Source: a virus
Virus record (IMG/VR): IMGVR_UViG_3300021197_000219
Span: 1 to 28,887 of that record
DNA length: 28,887 nt
Reading direction: 5' to 3' (one strand)
Shown: piece after piece, positions 19,585 to 27,164 of the stretch
Numbering within the stretch: position 1 is the first letter of the stretch
Layout: the number at the start of each line of letters is the position of its first letter
The notes under the pieces: model-generated
The model's database searches: none
The model's input: the letters and a program-made list of their open reading frames with translations, nothing else
Told to the model about the DNA's origin: nothing
Translations under genes and position numbers: made by a program

Positions 19585-20360
19585 TGAATATTAATAAATT
19601 ACTAAATGATATAACACTTATAAATGGTGATACTAAAAGAATGGATTGTCCTGAGTGTAATGGTAAGAGAACATTTACGATCACGAATAATATGGGATCT
19701 ATTGTATGGAACTGTTACAAGGCAGGGTGTACTGTATCAGGAGGTAGACGTGTACACCTATCGAGTGATGACATACGTAAGTCACTGGGTAAGACTGTAT
19801 CAGAGACTGAGAGTATACCTAAGTTTGATAAACCTGAGTGGCTAGTACGTGACTCAGATAAGATTGCACCCTACTGTGAAGAGTGGGGGTTAGACGCAGA
19901 AGAACTTGGCCTGTTGTATGACGTGAAGGAACACAGAGTTGTCTTTCCAGTGATGCATAATGGTCACACTGTTGATGCTACAGGCCGTAGTCTGGGTAAA
20001 AGATTACCTAAGTGGAAACGCTATGGAAAGAATGTCTTGCCATATGCTCACGGCTATGGTAGTGTCGCAGTAGTTGTTGAAGACTGTGTGAGTGCCGCTG
20101 TTATTGGTAGTCATGTATATGTAGGGGTTGCAGTGTTGGGTACATCTCTATCAGAATCGCACAAGAGGTATCTCGCACAGTTTTCAACGGCAGTAATAGC
20201 ACTAGACCCAGATGCCCTACCGAAGACACTGCAATTTGCTAAAGAACTAAGAGGATACGTGGACACAGTACGTGTCCTGAGACTGAACGATGACTTGAAA
20301 TATAGAAACCCTGATGACCTACATAACTTAACACGCATAGGAGAACAAGAATGGAACTGA
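19584..20360 (+). CDS. DNA primase (T7 gp4-type, zinc finger plus Toprim)
   Basis: 258 aa. Makes RNA primers for lagging-strand synthesis. Zinc-binding N-terminus with Cys22, Cys25, Cys44 and Cys49 (CPEC ... CYKAGC). Toprim core: VAVVVEDCVSAA with Glu166 and ALDPDA with Asp208 and Asp210; a later DDLKYRNPDDL gives further acidic residues. The helicase is a separate gene directly downstream, so this is the split version of the T7 primase-helicase. It overlaps the helicase start by 10 bp, favouring balanced co-production. Confidence 0.9.
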   Translation: MNINKLLNDITLINGDTKRMDCPECNGKRTFTITNNMGSIVWNCYKAGCTVSGGRRVHLSSDDIRKSLGKTVSETESIPKFDKPEWLVRDSDKIAPYCEEWGLDAEELGLLYDVKEHRVVFPVMHNGHTVDATGRSLGKRLPKWKRYGKNVLPYAHGYGSVAVVVEDCVSAAVIGSHVYVGVAVLGTSLSESHKRYLAQFSTAVIALDPDALPKTLQFAKELRGYVDTVRVLRLNDDLKYRNPDDLHNLTRIGEQEWN

Positions 20361-21574
20361 GTTTAATAAGAAGCCTGATGGACAAAGACTTTTACGATGA
20401 ACATCGTGGAGCTAGGTGTCCGAACAGATTATTCAGTAAGGATGTACGCAAGATAAAGGAAGCAGTCGATGCGGCAATGGACAGGTATGAACGCACAGTT
20501 ACACCTGCTGAGATAGAATCACTATTCATGTCGAACAATCCGACAATGACTACAGCACAGAAGCAGGCATACAGCACCCTGTTTACACAGATAAATAGTA
20601 AGCCACCACTAGGTAATGACATAGCACAGGAAGTATTGTCCAAGCTATTCCAACAGGTGGTCGGTGAGGACATAGCTAACTTAGGCTTTGACTATGTGAA
20701 TGGTGACAAGACAAGCCTTGAACCTCTACGTAATCTACTGGAGCAGTATGCAGATGACTTTACACCAGACCTAAAGATACAGTGGGATGACATAGACGTT
20801 GAGACTTTACTATCAAAGAATGATCTCGAAGCACGTTGGACATTTAATATACCTACACTAACACGTAAGTTAGAGGGTGTGAATGATGGGCATTTAATTG
20901 AGATAGGTGCTAGACCTAACACAGGTAAGACATCATTCCATGCATCACTGGTAGCATCACCTGATGGTTTTGCACATCAGGGTGCTAAGTGTATCATACT
21001 GTGTAACGAAGAAGGTTCTCACCGTGTCGGTGCTAGGTATCTGACTGCGGCTACAGGCATGACCATGCAGGAGATTAAGCAAGACCCTGCCAAGGCGAGA
21101 GATAAATACGCATCTGTAAAACAGAACATTAAAATATATGATGCAAGCAACCGTGACATGGCATGGGTTGAGAGCGTCTGTAAGTCTTACAAACCTGACA
21201 TCGTTATCTTAGATATGGGTGACAAGTTTGCTAGGACAGGAGGCTTCAGTCGTACTGACGAGGCACTCAAGGCTAATGCCATACACGCTAGGCAGATAGC
21301 TAAACAACATAGCTGTGCTATATTCTACATGTCACAGTTATCTGCTGATGCAGAGAATAAGGTGGTACTCAATCAGGCCATGATGGAAGGCTCACGTACA
21401 GGTAAGGCGGCTGAAGCTGACCTGATGATCCTGATTGCTAAGAACCCACCAGTAGAAGGGCAAGAGGAAGAGGATACAATGCGTCACCTGAACTTAGTTA
21501 AGAATAAACTGTCAGGTTGGCATGGTATTATCCATTGCGAATTAGAATATAAAACAGCGAGGTATGTAGCATGA
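20351..21574 (+). CDS. Replicative DNA helicase (SF4, DnaB/T7 gp4-like)
   Basis: 407 aa. Hexameric 5'-3' helicase that unwinds DNA ahead of the polymerase. N-terminal DnaB-like domain (about 1-140) and RecA-like motor: Walker A GARPNTGKTS (186-195), a CNEEGSH segment with the expected catalytic Glu (about 220), Walker B DIVILDMGD (283-291), and sensor segment FYMSQLSA (325-332). AGGAG lies 7 nt before the ATG. Overlaps the GIY-YIG gene by ATGA. Confidence 0.92.
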   Translation: MELSLIRSLMDKDFYDEHRGARCPNRLFSKDVRKIKEAVDAAMDRYERTVTPAEIESLFMSNNPTMTTAQKQAYSTLFTQINSKPPLGNDIAQEVLSKLFQQVVGEDIANLGFDYVNGDKTSLEPLRNLLEQYADDFTPDLKIQWDDIDVETLLSKNDLEARWTFNIPTLTRKLEGVNDGHLIEIGARPNTGKTSFHASLVASPDGFAHQGAKCIILCNEEGSHRVGARYLTAATGMTMQEIKQDPAKARDKYASVKQNIKIYDASNRDMAWVESVCKSYKPDIVILDMGDKFARTGGFSRTDEALKANAIHARQIAKQHSCAIFYMSQLSADAENKVVLNQAMMEGSRTGKAAEADLMILIAKNPPVEGQEEEDTMRHLNLVKNKLSGWHGIIHCELEYKTARYVA

Positions 21575-22128
21575 TAGATAAAATTAACTCACCAACAGGT
21601 AAAAACATAATTTTTGAGAAGGGCGAATGGTGGTATGTAGGACAATCAAATGGACGTAGGCGTGTATCAGCAAACAAAAACCATACACGTATGTTTGTTA
21701 ATGGTAAGTACATTCCCAAGTCTCACCCTTTATATAAGGTAGGTAACTATAAGTCATTTGACGATGCTGCCTTTAGCTCTCTATCTAATTATAATAAAAG
21801 TAAGGAAGGTGAGGTGTATGCCATAGTAAACAAAGCATGGGATGGTTGGGTCAAGATAGGTATGGCAGTTGATGCCGAAGACAGGCTGAATAGCTACCAG
21901 ACATCAAGCCCACATAGAGATTACATATTAATACACAAAGAGTTCTTTTCTGACAGGCGCAGGGCAGAAGCGCAGGCACACAGAGAGGCAAGAAAAGTTG
22001 CTAAAAAACACAATTCTGAATGGTTTAAACTAGATGTCTACACTGCCACCTTAATATTAAAGGGGCTTGACAAGTCTATGCCTGATGAAGTAAAACAATT
22101 AACAGGAGCTTTTGAAGCAACACAGTAG
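21571..22128 (+). CDS. GIY-YIG-type endonuclease (T5orf172 / MUG113 group)
   Basis: 185 aa. Residues about 80-155 fit the GIY-YIG superfamily branch: GEVYAIVNKAWDGWVKIGMA, then DRLNSYQTSSPHRDYIL (with Arg) and a later RRAEAQAHREARKVA (with the metal-binding Glu), ending in NSEWFKLD. The N-terminal 75 residues are a separate basic region (YVGQSNGRRRVSANKNHT), possibly DNA binding. It interrupts the otherwise standard helicase-polymerase order, so it may be a free-standing homing endonuclease or a host-DNA-degrading enzyme. Coupled to the helicase by ATGA. Confidence 0.8.
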   Translation: MIDKINSPTGKNIIFEKGEWWYVGQSNGRRRVSANKNHTRMFVNGKYIPKSHPLYKVGNYKSFDDAAFSSLSNYNKSKEGEVYAIVNKAWDGWVKIGMAVDAEDRLNSYQTSSPHRDYILIHKEFFSDRRRAEAQAHREARKVAKKHNSEWFKLDVYTATLILKGLDKSMPDEVKQLTGAFEATQ

Positions 22129-22144
22129 AAAAGGAATCACCAAC

Positions 22145-24193
22145 ATGATTACAATCCTAGATGTAGAGAACACAGTCACAAAGAGAAATGGCAAGATGCA
22201 CCTTGATCCATTCGAACCAGAGAATACATTGGTTATGGTGGGGATGCTAGATGGTACTGGACACGAGCAAATTATAACTTTTGACCACACAGAGCATCCC
22301 CCCACATTAAATGGCAGACAGATAGTACAGGATAAACTTGACCTCACCACACGCCTTGTCGCACACAATGCCGCACACGATTTGATGTGGCTGTGGGAGT
22401 CAGGCTTTACCTATGAGGGTGAGGTGTTTGATACTATGCTAGGTGAGTACATATTACAACGAGGACAGAAAGAACCTCTATCACTAGAAGCATGTGCTGA
22501 ACGTCACCAGTTACATACACAGAAGCAAGACACATTAAAAGAATATTTTAAACAGGGATTAAATGTTGCAGAAATACCACACAATGAACTGTCTGAGTAT
22601 CTATCTGCTGACTTACATGCGACACAACAGTTGTTCAGAGAGCAGGACAGGCAGTATACTTATGGTACAGGCAGGACACTTGTAGATACGATACGTCTTA
22701 CAAATCAGTTAGCTGTACACCTAGCACGTATATATCAACGTGGGTTCAAGGTAGACATGGATGCACTGGATGAAGTGCGTGTAGAGTTTGAGACTGAAAA
22801 GACTGAACTTACTAAACAACTAGAGGAACAGGTACAGGAACTGATGGGTGACAGACCTATCAATCTGAACAGCCCAGAGCAGTTGTCTTGGGTTATATAC
22901 AGCCGTAAGGTATTTGATAAGAAAGTGTGGGCTGAAGCATACGAGGATCGTGTATCAGACAGGCAACATCTAGCCAACGTAAGACAGATGACGTTGCCTC
23001 TGCATAAACAATACGCTGTGGTCTGTACTCAGTGTATGGGTCATGGTTGGATACGTAAGAAGCGTAAGGATGGCTCACCCTACAAGAACACAAACAAATG
23101 TCCTGAGTGTGATGGAGCAGGGTATCTGTACCGTGATAGAAAAGAGTTAGCTGGGCTGAAGTTCAATGCACCAGATGCTAAATGGGCAAGTGCCAATGGC
23201 TTCAGTACAAGCAAAGACAATCTCGTATACTTAGAAGGTATAGCTAGATCTCGTGGCATGTATGATGCAGAGGTGTTTCTACAACGAGTACGTAGACTGT
23301 CAGCACTTGATACTTATCTATCTAGTTTCGTTGAGGGCATAGCTACTCATGTTAAGCAGGATGGTAAGCTACATGTAAGACTACTGCAACACAGGACAGG
23401 TACAGGCAGGTTATCTGGTGCTGATCCTAATATGCAGAACATGCCCAGAGGTGGTACGTTTCCTGTGAAGAAAGTATTTGTGTCTCGTTGGGATAACGGA
23501 GAGATCATGGAGGCTGACTTTGCACAGCTAGAGTTTAGAGTTGCGGCATTCCTCAGTCAGGACAGAACAGCTATCAAAGAAGTATCTACAGGCTTTGATG
23601 TGCATAGCTACACAGCTAAAGTTATTACTGAAGCAGGGCAGAATATCTCTCGCCAAGACGCAAAGGCACATACATTTGCTCCTCTCTATGGTGCGTCAGG
23701 CTTTGGTCGTACACCTGCCGAAGCTGCATACTATCAACAATTTACCACCAAGTATTCAGGTATAGGTGCATGGCATAAGCGGCTTGCCAAGGAAGTCATT
23801 ACGACAGGTAATGTTCGCACACCATCAGGTCGTGAGTTTGCATTCCCTTTGGCTACACGTAGAGCGAATGGAAGTATCACATACTTTACTCAGGTAAAGA
23901 ACTATCCTGTGCAATCCTTTGCTACAGCAGACATCGTGCCAGTATCTCTTATCTATATAGACAAGATGTTACAGGCTAACAAATTACAATCATGTGTCGT
24001 TAATACCGTACACGATTCAATCGTGATTGACGTACACCCTAATGAGAAGGAGAAGGTAATACGGATCATCAAGCGTACTAACGAAGTACTGGTTGATATA
24101 GTCAATAAGAAGTGGAACATAGACTTTAATGTACCATTATTATTAGAAGCAAAAATAGGTAAGAATTGGCTTGACACTAAAGACGTGGCATGA
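22145..24193 (+). CDS. Family A DNA polymerase with DnaJ-type zinc-finger insert
   Basis: 682 aa from ATG 22145 (AAGGA 9 nt upstream; an earlier in-frame ATG lies in the previous gene). 3'-5' exonuclease: Asp6 and Glu8 (LDVENT), Asp79 (HNAAHDL), Tyr152/Asp156. Polymerase: motif A Asp458 (EADFAQLEFR), motif B Arg503, Lys507, Phe511, Tyr515-Gly516 (RxxxKxxxFxxxYG), motif C His623-Asp624 (VHDS). Between them, residues 294-301 (CTQCMGHG) and 319-326 (CPECDGAG) form two CxxCxGxG halves, a DnaJ-like zinc centre. The same architecture is published for phage HMO-2011. It replicates the phage genome with the primase and helicase. Phe511 aligns with E. coli Pol I Phe762. Confidence 0.95.
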   Translation: MITILDVENTVTKRNGKMHLDPFEPENTLVMVGMLDGTGHEQIITFDHTEHPPTLNGRQIVQDKLDLTTRLVAHNAAHDLMWLWESGFTYEGEVFDTMLGEYILQRGQKEPLSLEACAERHQLHTQKQDTLKEYFKQGLNVAEIPHNELSEYLSADLHATQQLFREQDRQYTYGTGRTLVDTIRLTNQLAVHLARIYQRGFKVDMDALDEVRVEFETEKTELTKQLEEQVQELMGDRPINLNSPEQLSWVIYSRKVFDKKVWAEAYEDRVSDRQHLANVRQMTLPLHKQYAVVCTQCMGHGWIRKKRKDGSPYKNTNKCPECDGAGYLYRDRKELAGLKFNAPDAKWASANGFSTSKDNLVYLEGIARSRGMYDAEVFLQRVRRLSALDTYLSSFVEGIATHVKQDGKLHVRLLQHRTGTGRLSGADPNMQNMPRGGTFPVKKVFVSRWDNGEIMEADFAQLEFRVAAFLSQDRTAIKEVSTGFDVHSYTAKVITEAGQNISRQDAKAHTFAPLYGASGFGRTPAEAAYYQQFTTKYSGIGAWHKRLAKEVITTGNVRTPSGREFAFPLATRRANGSITYFTQVKNYPVQSFATADIVPVSLIYIDKMLQANKLQSCVVNTVHDSIVIDVHPNEKEKVIRIIKRTNEVLVDIVNKKWNIDFNVPLLLEAKIGKNWLDTKDVA

Positions 24194-24228
24194 TATACCT
24201 ACAATTCTAACAAAGGAGAAATATAAAC

Positions 24229-25122
24229 ATGAATCAGATAACAAATTTAGACACAAACAACTATGAAGCAATGGCAAAGGCGATGGGCATGAGTTCACTG
24301 GCTGTGCCGACTAAAGAGAAGACTAACTCTCTTGCAAGACTACGCATACATCACACACCTTTAATGGGTCAGGAAGAGATCAAAGGTAAAATGACTAACG
24401 TTGAGGTAGTCAGTGGTGGTACATACAAACTGGAGATCCCAGAGGGTGAGACATACTACGCTGAGAGTGTAGCTATTCGCCCATTCCTACAGAGGTTTAT
24501 GTACAAGCGTTTCATTAAAGGTACTGACAGTACACCTAACAGGTATGTCAAGACTATTATGGCAGACAATCTCAACATGGATCTGAAGGATAACGATGGG
24601 CAGTTTAACTGTGGTAAACCTGCAGGGTACATCGAAGACTTCAAGGCTCTACCTGAGAAGATGCAGGATCTGATTAGACAGATCAAACGTACTCGTGTAC
24701 TGTTCGGTACTGTTGACTTAGTTAATCCTGTTGATGCCAATGGTAACTCTGTAGACGTGGAGACTACCCCATTTATATGGGAGGTAGAAAACCGTGATGC
24801 ATTCAAGACTATGGGTGATGTGTTCAACAAGTTAAATAAAATGAAACGTCTACCTGTACAGCATTATGTCAAGGCAGGAACAGAGGAACGTAAGTTGCCA
24901 AATGGTAACTCATTCTATCTGCCTAATGCTGAGTTGGATCTATCCGAAACATTGGATATGGACAAAGACACTCAGGAAAACCTAGCTAACTTCTTAGCTT
25001 GGGTGGCTAACTATAATGAATACATTATGGGTGCTTGGAATGAGAATATGCAGAAGCATCAGTCGGTAGACACCGATACCGTCAATGAGTTCATTGATAT
25101 TGATACTGCTGAGTTAGTATAA
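24229..25122 (+). CDS. Replication-module protein, possible ssDNA-binding protein
   Basis: 297 aa, starts with an excellent AAAGGAG Shine-Dalgarno. N-terminal 30 residues are flexible; then a beta-rich region (SLARLRIHHTPLM, NVEVVSGGTYKLEI, YAESVAIRPFLQRF), a helical middle and an acidic C-terminus (DTDTVNEFIDIDTAELV) reminiscent of the acidic tails of phage ssDNA-binding proteins such as T7 gp2.5. Place between DNA polymerase and two nucleases fits this role. No clear OB-fold signature by eye, so the assignment is inference. Confidence 0.6.
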   Translation: MNQITNLDTNNYEAMAKAMGMSSLAVPTKEKTNSLARLRIHHTPLMGQEEIKGKMTNVEVVSGGTYKLEIPEGETYYAESVAIRPFLQRFMYKRFIKGTDSTPNRYVKTIMADNLNMDLKDNDGQFNCGKPAGYIEDFKALPEKMQDLIRQIKRTRVLFGTVDLVNPVDANGNSVDVETTPFIWEVENRDAFKTMGDVFNKLNKMKRLPVQHYVKAGTEERKLPNGNSFYLPNAELDLSETLDMDKDTQENLANFLAWVANYNEYIMGAWNENMQKHQSVDTDTVNEFIDIDTAELV

Positions 25123-25976
25123 TGAACCATCCTGCTGAACTGCCAATTCATCAGTACCTTGATAAAGCTTCTAATGGGCAGACAACTATGTCTGATGAAA
25201 CCATAGAACAAGTAGCTCAAGACATCAAGGATGCGTTGAAGAGGCAGTTTGGTGGGGGCAATAGGAGAGGAGAGTTTCGTCTGCGTATGTCAAACATAGG
25301 TAGACCTACATGCCAACTCTGGTGGGAAAAGAACCATCCAGAGAAGGCACTTCCCAAGCCTACCACCTTCGTAATGAACATGTTAATAGGAGATATAGTT
25401 GAGGCAGCGTTTAAAGGAATACTTAAAGAAGCAGGAGTTGCTTACGAAGATTCGGACACAGTATCTTTGGAGCTTGATAACACTACAGTTAATGGAAGCT
25501 ATGATCTTGTTGTTGATGGTGCTTTGGATGACGTAAAGTCTGCATCACACTGGTCATATACAAACAAGTTTGAATCGTATGACACGTTAGCTAATGGAGA
25601 TTCCTTCGGTTATGTAGGTCAGCTTGCAGGCTACATCAAGGCATCAGGTAAGAAGACTGGTGGTTGGTGGGTAGTTAATAAGGCCAATGGTCAGATTAAA
25701 TACGTAGCTGCTACAGGCTTAGACTTAGATACAGAGATAGCCAAGTTAAACAAGACAGCAAAGACTGTTGAATCAAACGAGTTCAAGCGTTGCTTTGAGC
25801 CATCCCCTGAAGTGTACAGAGGTAAGGCATCAGGTAATAAAGTACTGCCTGAAGGCTGCAAGTTCTGTGACTACAGGTATGCCTGTTGGGATAACATAAA
25901 GGATTTACCATCAAAAGTATACCAAGGTAAGAAGACACCCCCTACTGTGTCTTACATTGGAGAAGTAGTAGGGTGA
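25122..25976 (+). CDS. PD-(D/E)XK exonuclease, Cas4/RecB-like with four cysteines
   Basis: 284 aa. Nuclease core: GDIVEAAFKGIL (about 90-101), Asp128 (SYDLVVDG), D-V-K (137-139) and a QLAGYIKASGK box with Gln167. Four cysteines frame it: Cys64 before the core and Cys246, Cys249, Cys255 at the C-terminus (CKFCDYRYAC), the layout of Cas4/AddB 4Fe-4S nucleases. Likely 5'-3' or bidirectional ssDNA exonuclease for recombination, replication-fork processing or host-DNA degradation. Overlaps the previous stop (TAATG) and the next start (GTGA). Confidence 0.85.
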   Translation: MNHPAELPIHQYLDKASNGQTTMSDETIEQVAQDIKDALKRQFGGGNRRGEFRLRMSNIGRPTCQLWWEKNHPEKALPKPTTFVMNMLIGDIVEAAFKGILKEAGVAYEDSDTVSLELDNTTVNGSYDLVVDGALDDVKSASHWSYTNKFESYDTLANGDSFGYVGQLAGYIKASGKKTGGWWVVNKANGQIKYVAATGLDLDTEIAKLNKTAKTVESNEFKRCFEPSPEVYRGKASGNKVLPEGCKFCDYRYACWDNIKDLPSKVYQGKKTPPTVSYIGEVVG

Positions 25977-26425
25977 ATGGTAAACGCTTTCAGGCTGCCC
26001 TGAAGCATGGGTACAGGAGTGGGTTAGAGATGAAGATCTCTGACTACCTAAAGGAACTGGATATACCTGTGGTGTATGAGGCCATTAAGATTGAATGGGA
26101 AGACCTCATGTACCGCACGTATACTCCAGACTTTGTGTTGCCTAATGGCATTATAATAGAAAGTAAGGGTCGCTTTACCGCAGCAGATAGACGCAAACAC
26201 ATTGAAATAAAAAAGCAACACCCTAAATTAGATATACGTTTTGTTTTCTACAACAGCAGAAACAAACTAAGCAAGGGTGCAAAGACTACATATCAAGGTT
26301 GGTGTGACAAACATAAGTTTTTATACCATGATAGGATCGTACCACTCGAATGGATACAAGAAAAAGGAAAGAACAAACATAAACCTGTAATACATTTACC
26401 CTATAAAAAAATAATAAGGAGGTAG
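25973..26425 (+). CDS. Endonuclease I / Holliday-junction resolvase (T7 gp3-like)
   Basis: 150 aa, as T7 gp3 (149 aa). Resolves branched DNA and breaks down host DNA. Catalytic set by alignment to T7 gp3: Glu19 (RSGLEMK), Asp53 (YTPDFVLPNG), Glu63 and Lys65 (IIESKGR), followed by the shared DRRKHIEIKKQHPKLDIRFV segment. Start is GTG 25973 overlapping the previous stop (GTGA). A C-terminal basic tail binds DNA backbone. Confidence 0.93.
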   Translation: MNGKRFQAALKHGYRSGLEMKISDYLKELDIPVVYEAIKIEWEDLMYRTYTPDFVLPNGIIIESKGRFTAADRRKHIEIKKQHPKLDIRFVFYNSRNKLSKGAKTTYQGWCDKHKFLYHDRIVPLEWIQEKGKNKHKPVIHLPYKKIIRR

Positions 26426-26428
26426 CCT

Positions 26429-26773
26429 ATGACAATACAAGTAGATGACTTTGATGTTAATGATATAATCATACGAATGAAACCTAACTTTACCGAGAGT
26501 AAATGGAATGGTTACATAGACATAGACATTATAACAGATAATCAACGTACAACAAACAACCAAGACTTTATAGGCTTAATGCAAGTAGCATCTCTTGTGT
26601 GTTCATCACTACCTTTAATGGAATTAAATGAAGAATTTAGAGAAATGCTTTGCGATTATGCAGAAAGTGTGATAGAACAGGAAGAGAAGTTAAAAAAGAA
26701 AGACATAGTTAAAGAGTCAGTTGCTAACACAACTGGCAATATAATTAAAGTAAACTTTGAGAGGAGTAAGTAA
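26429..26773 (+). CDS. Unknown 114-aa protein
   Basis: AAGGAGG precedes ATG 26429. Beta-like N-terminus (DDFDVNDIIIRMKPNFTESK; YIDIDIITDNQRT), then a helix (FIGLMQVASLVCSSLPLMEL) and a Lys/Glu-rich C-terminal helix. Coupled by TAATG to the DUF3310 gene. No family recognised. Confidence 0.68.
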   Translation: MTIQVDDFDVNDIIIRMKPNFTESKWNGYIDIDIITDNQRTTNNQDFIGLMQVASLVCSSLPLMELNEEFREMLCDYAESVIEQEEKLKKKDIVKESVANTTGNIIKVNFERSK

Positions 26774-27012
26774 TGAGTATTAAACCAGAATATGATGTGG
26801 TAGACAAACCAGAACATTACAATCAAGATAATTGCATTGAATGTATAGATGCAATTCGTGCTGCTCTAGGTTCAGGGTTTAAAGAGTATTTACAGGGTAA
26901 CATACTTAAATACATATGGAGACACAAGTATAAGAATGGTGTAGAAGATTTAAAGAAAGCAAGATGGTATCTTGACAGGCTCATTGAGGCAGAGGTTAGC
27001 AATGATAGCTAA
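26773..27012 (+). CDS. DUF3310 protein
   Basis: 79 aa. DUF3310 signature: VDKPEHYNQDNCIECIDAI, then a GNILKYIWRHKYKNGVEDL core and KKARWYLDRLI. Many phages carry this small helical protein in nucleotide or replication clusters, and it is often labelled nucleotide-kinase-like without biochemical proof. Location between replication genes and the ribonucleotide reductase fits nucleotide metabolism. Confidence 0.9.
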   Translation: MSIKPEYDVVDKPEHYNQDNCIECIDAIRAALGSGFKEYLQGNILKYIWRHKYKNGVEDLKKARWYLDRLIEAEVSNDS

Positions 27013-27160
27013 AATATTACTAACACTTGACATTGATGAAGAAGACTATAGGATGCCTTCAGATGGAAGGATAGAAGAAGAACTGCAAGAAGCAGTACAT
27101 GAATTTGTATATGACATAGACGGCATGGAGATTAAATCTATGCGAGTAACAACGGAGTAA
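27002..27160 (+). CDS. Unknown 52-aa acidic protein
   Basis: ATG 27002 lies in the end of the DUF3310 gene (11-bp overlap). Reads MIAKILLTLDIDEEDYRMPS, continuing as an acidic helix (EEELQEAVHEFVYDIDGMEI). Small, single domain, beta-alpha-beta look. It ends four bases before the reductase ATG. Family not recognised. Confidence 0.65.
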   Translation: MIAKILLTLDIDEEDYRMPSDGRIEEELQEAVHEFVYDIDGMEIKSMRVTTE

Positions 27161-27164
27161 TTAA

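Noticed and set aside
22112-22144. Earlier in-frame start for the DNA polymerase
   Set aside because: Adds 11 residues overlapping the GIY-YIG gene and lacks the AAGGA spacing that ATG 22145 has; the exonuclease motif normally starts near residue 5.
23024-23123. A separate DnaJ chaperone gene
   Set aside because: The two CxxCxGxG motifs are in frame with the polymerase; there is no J-domain (HPD) nearby.
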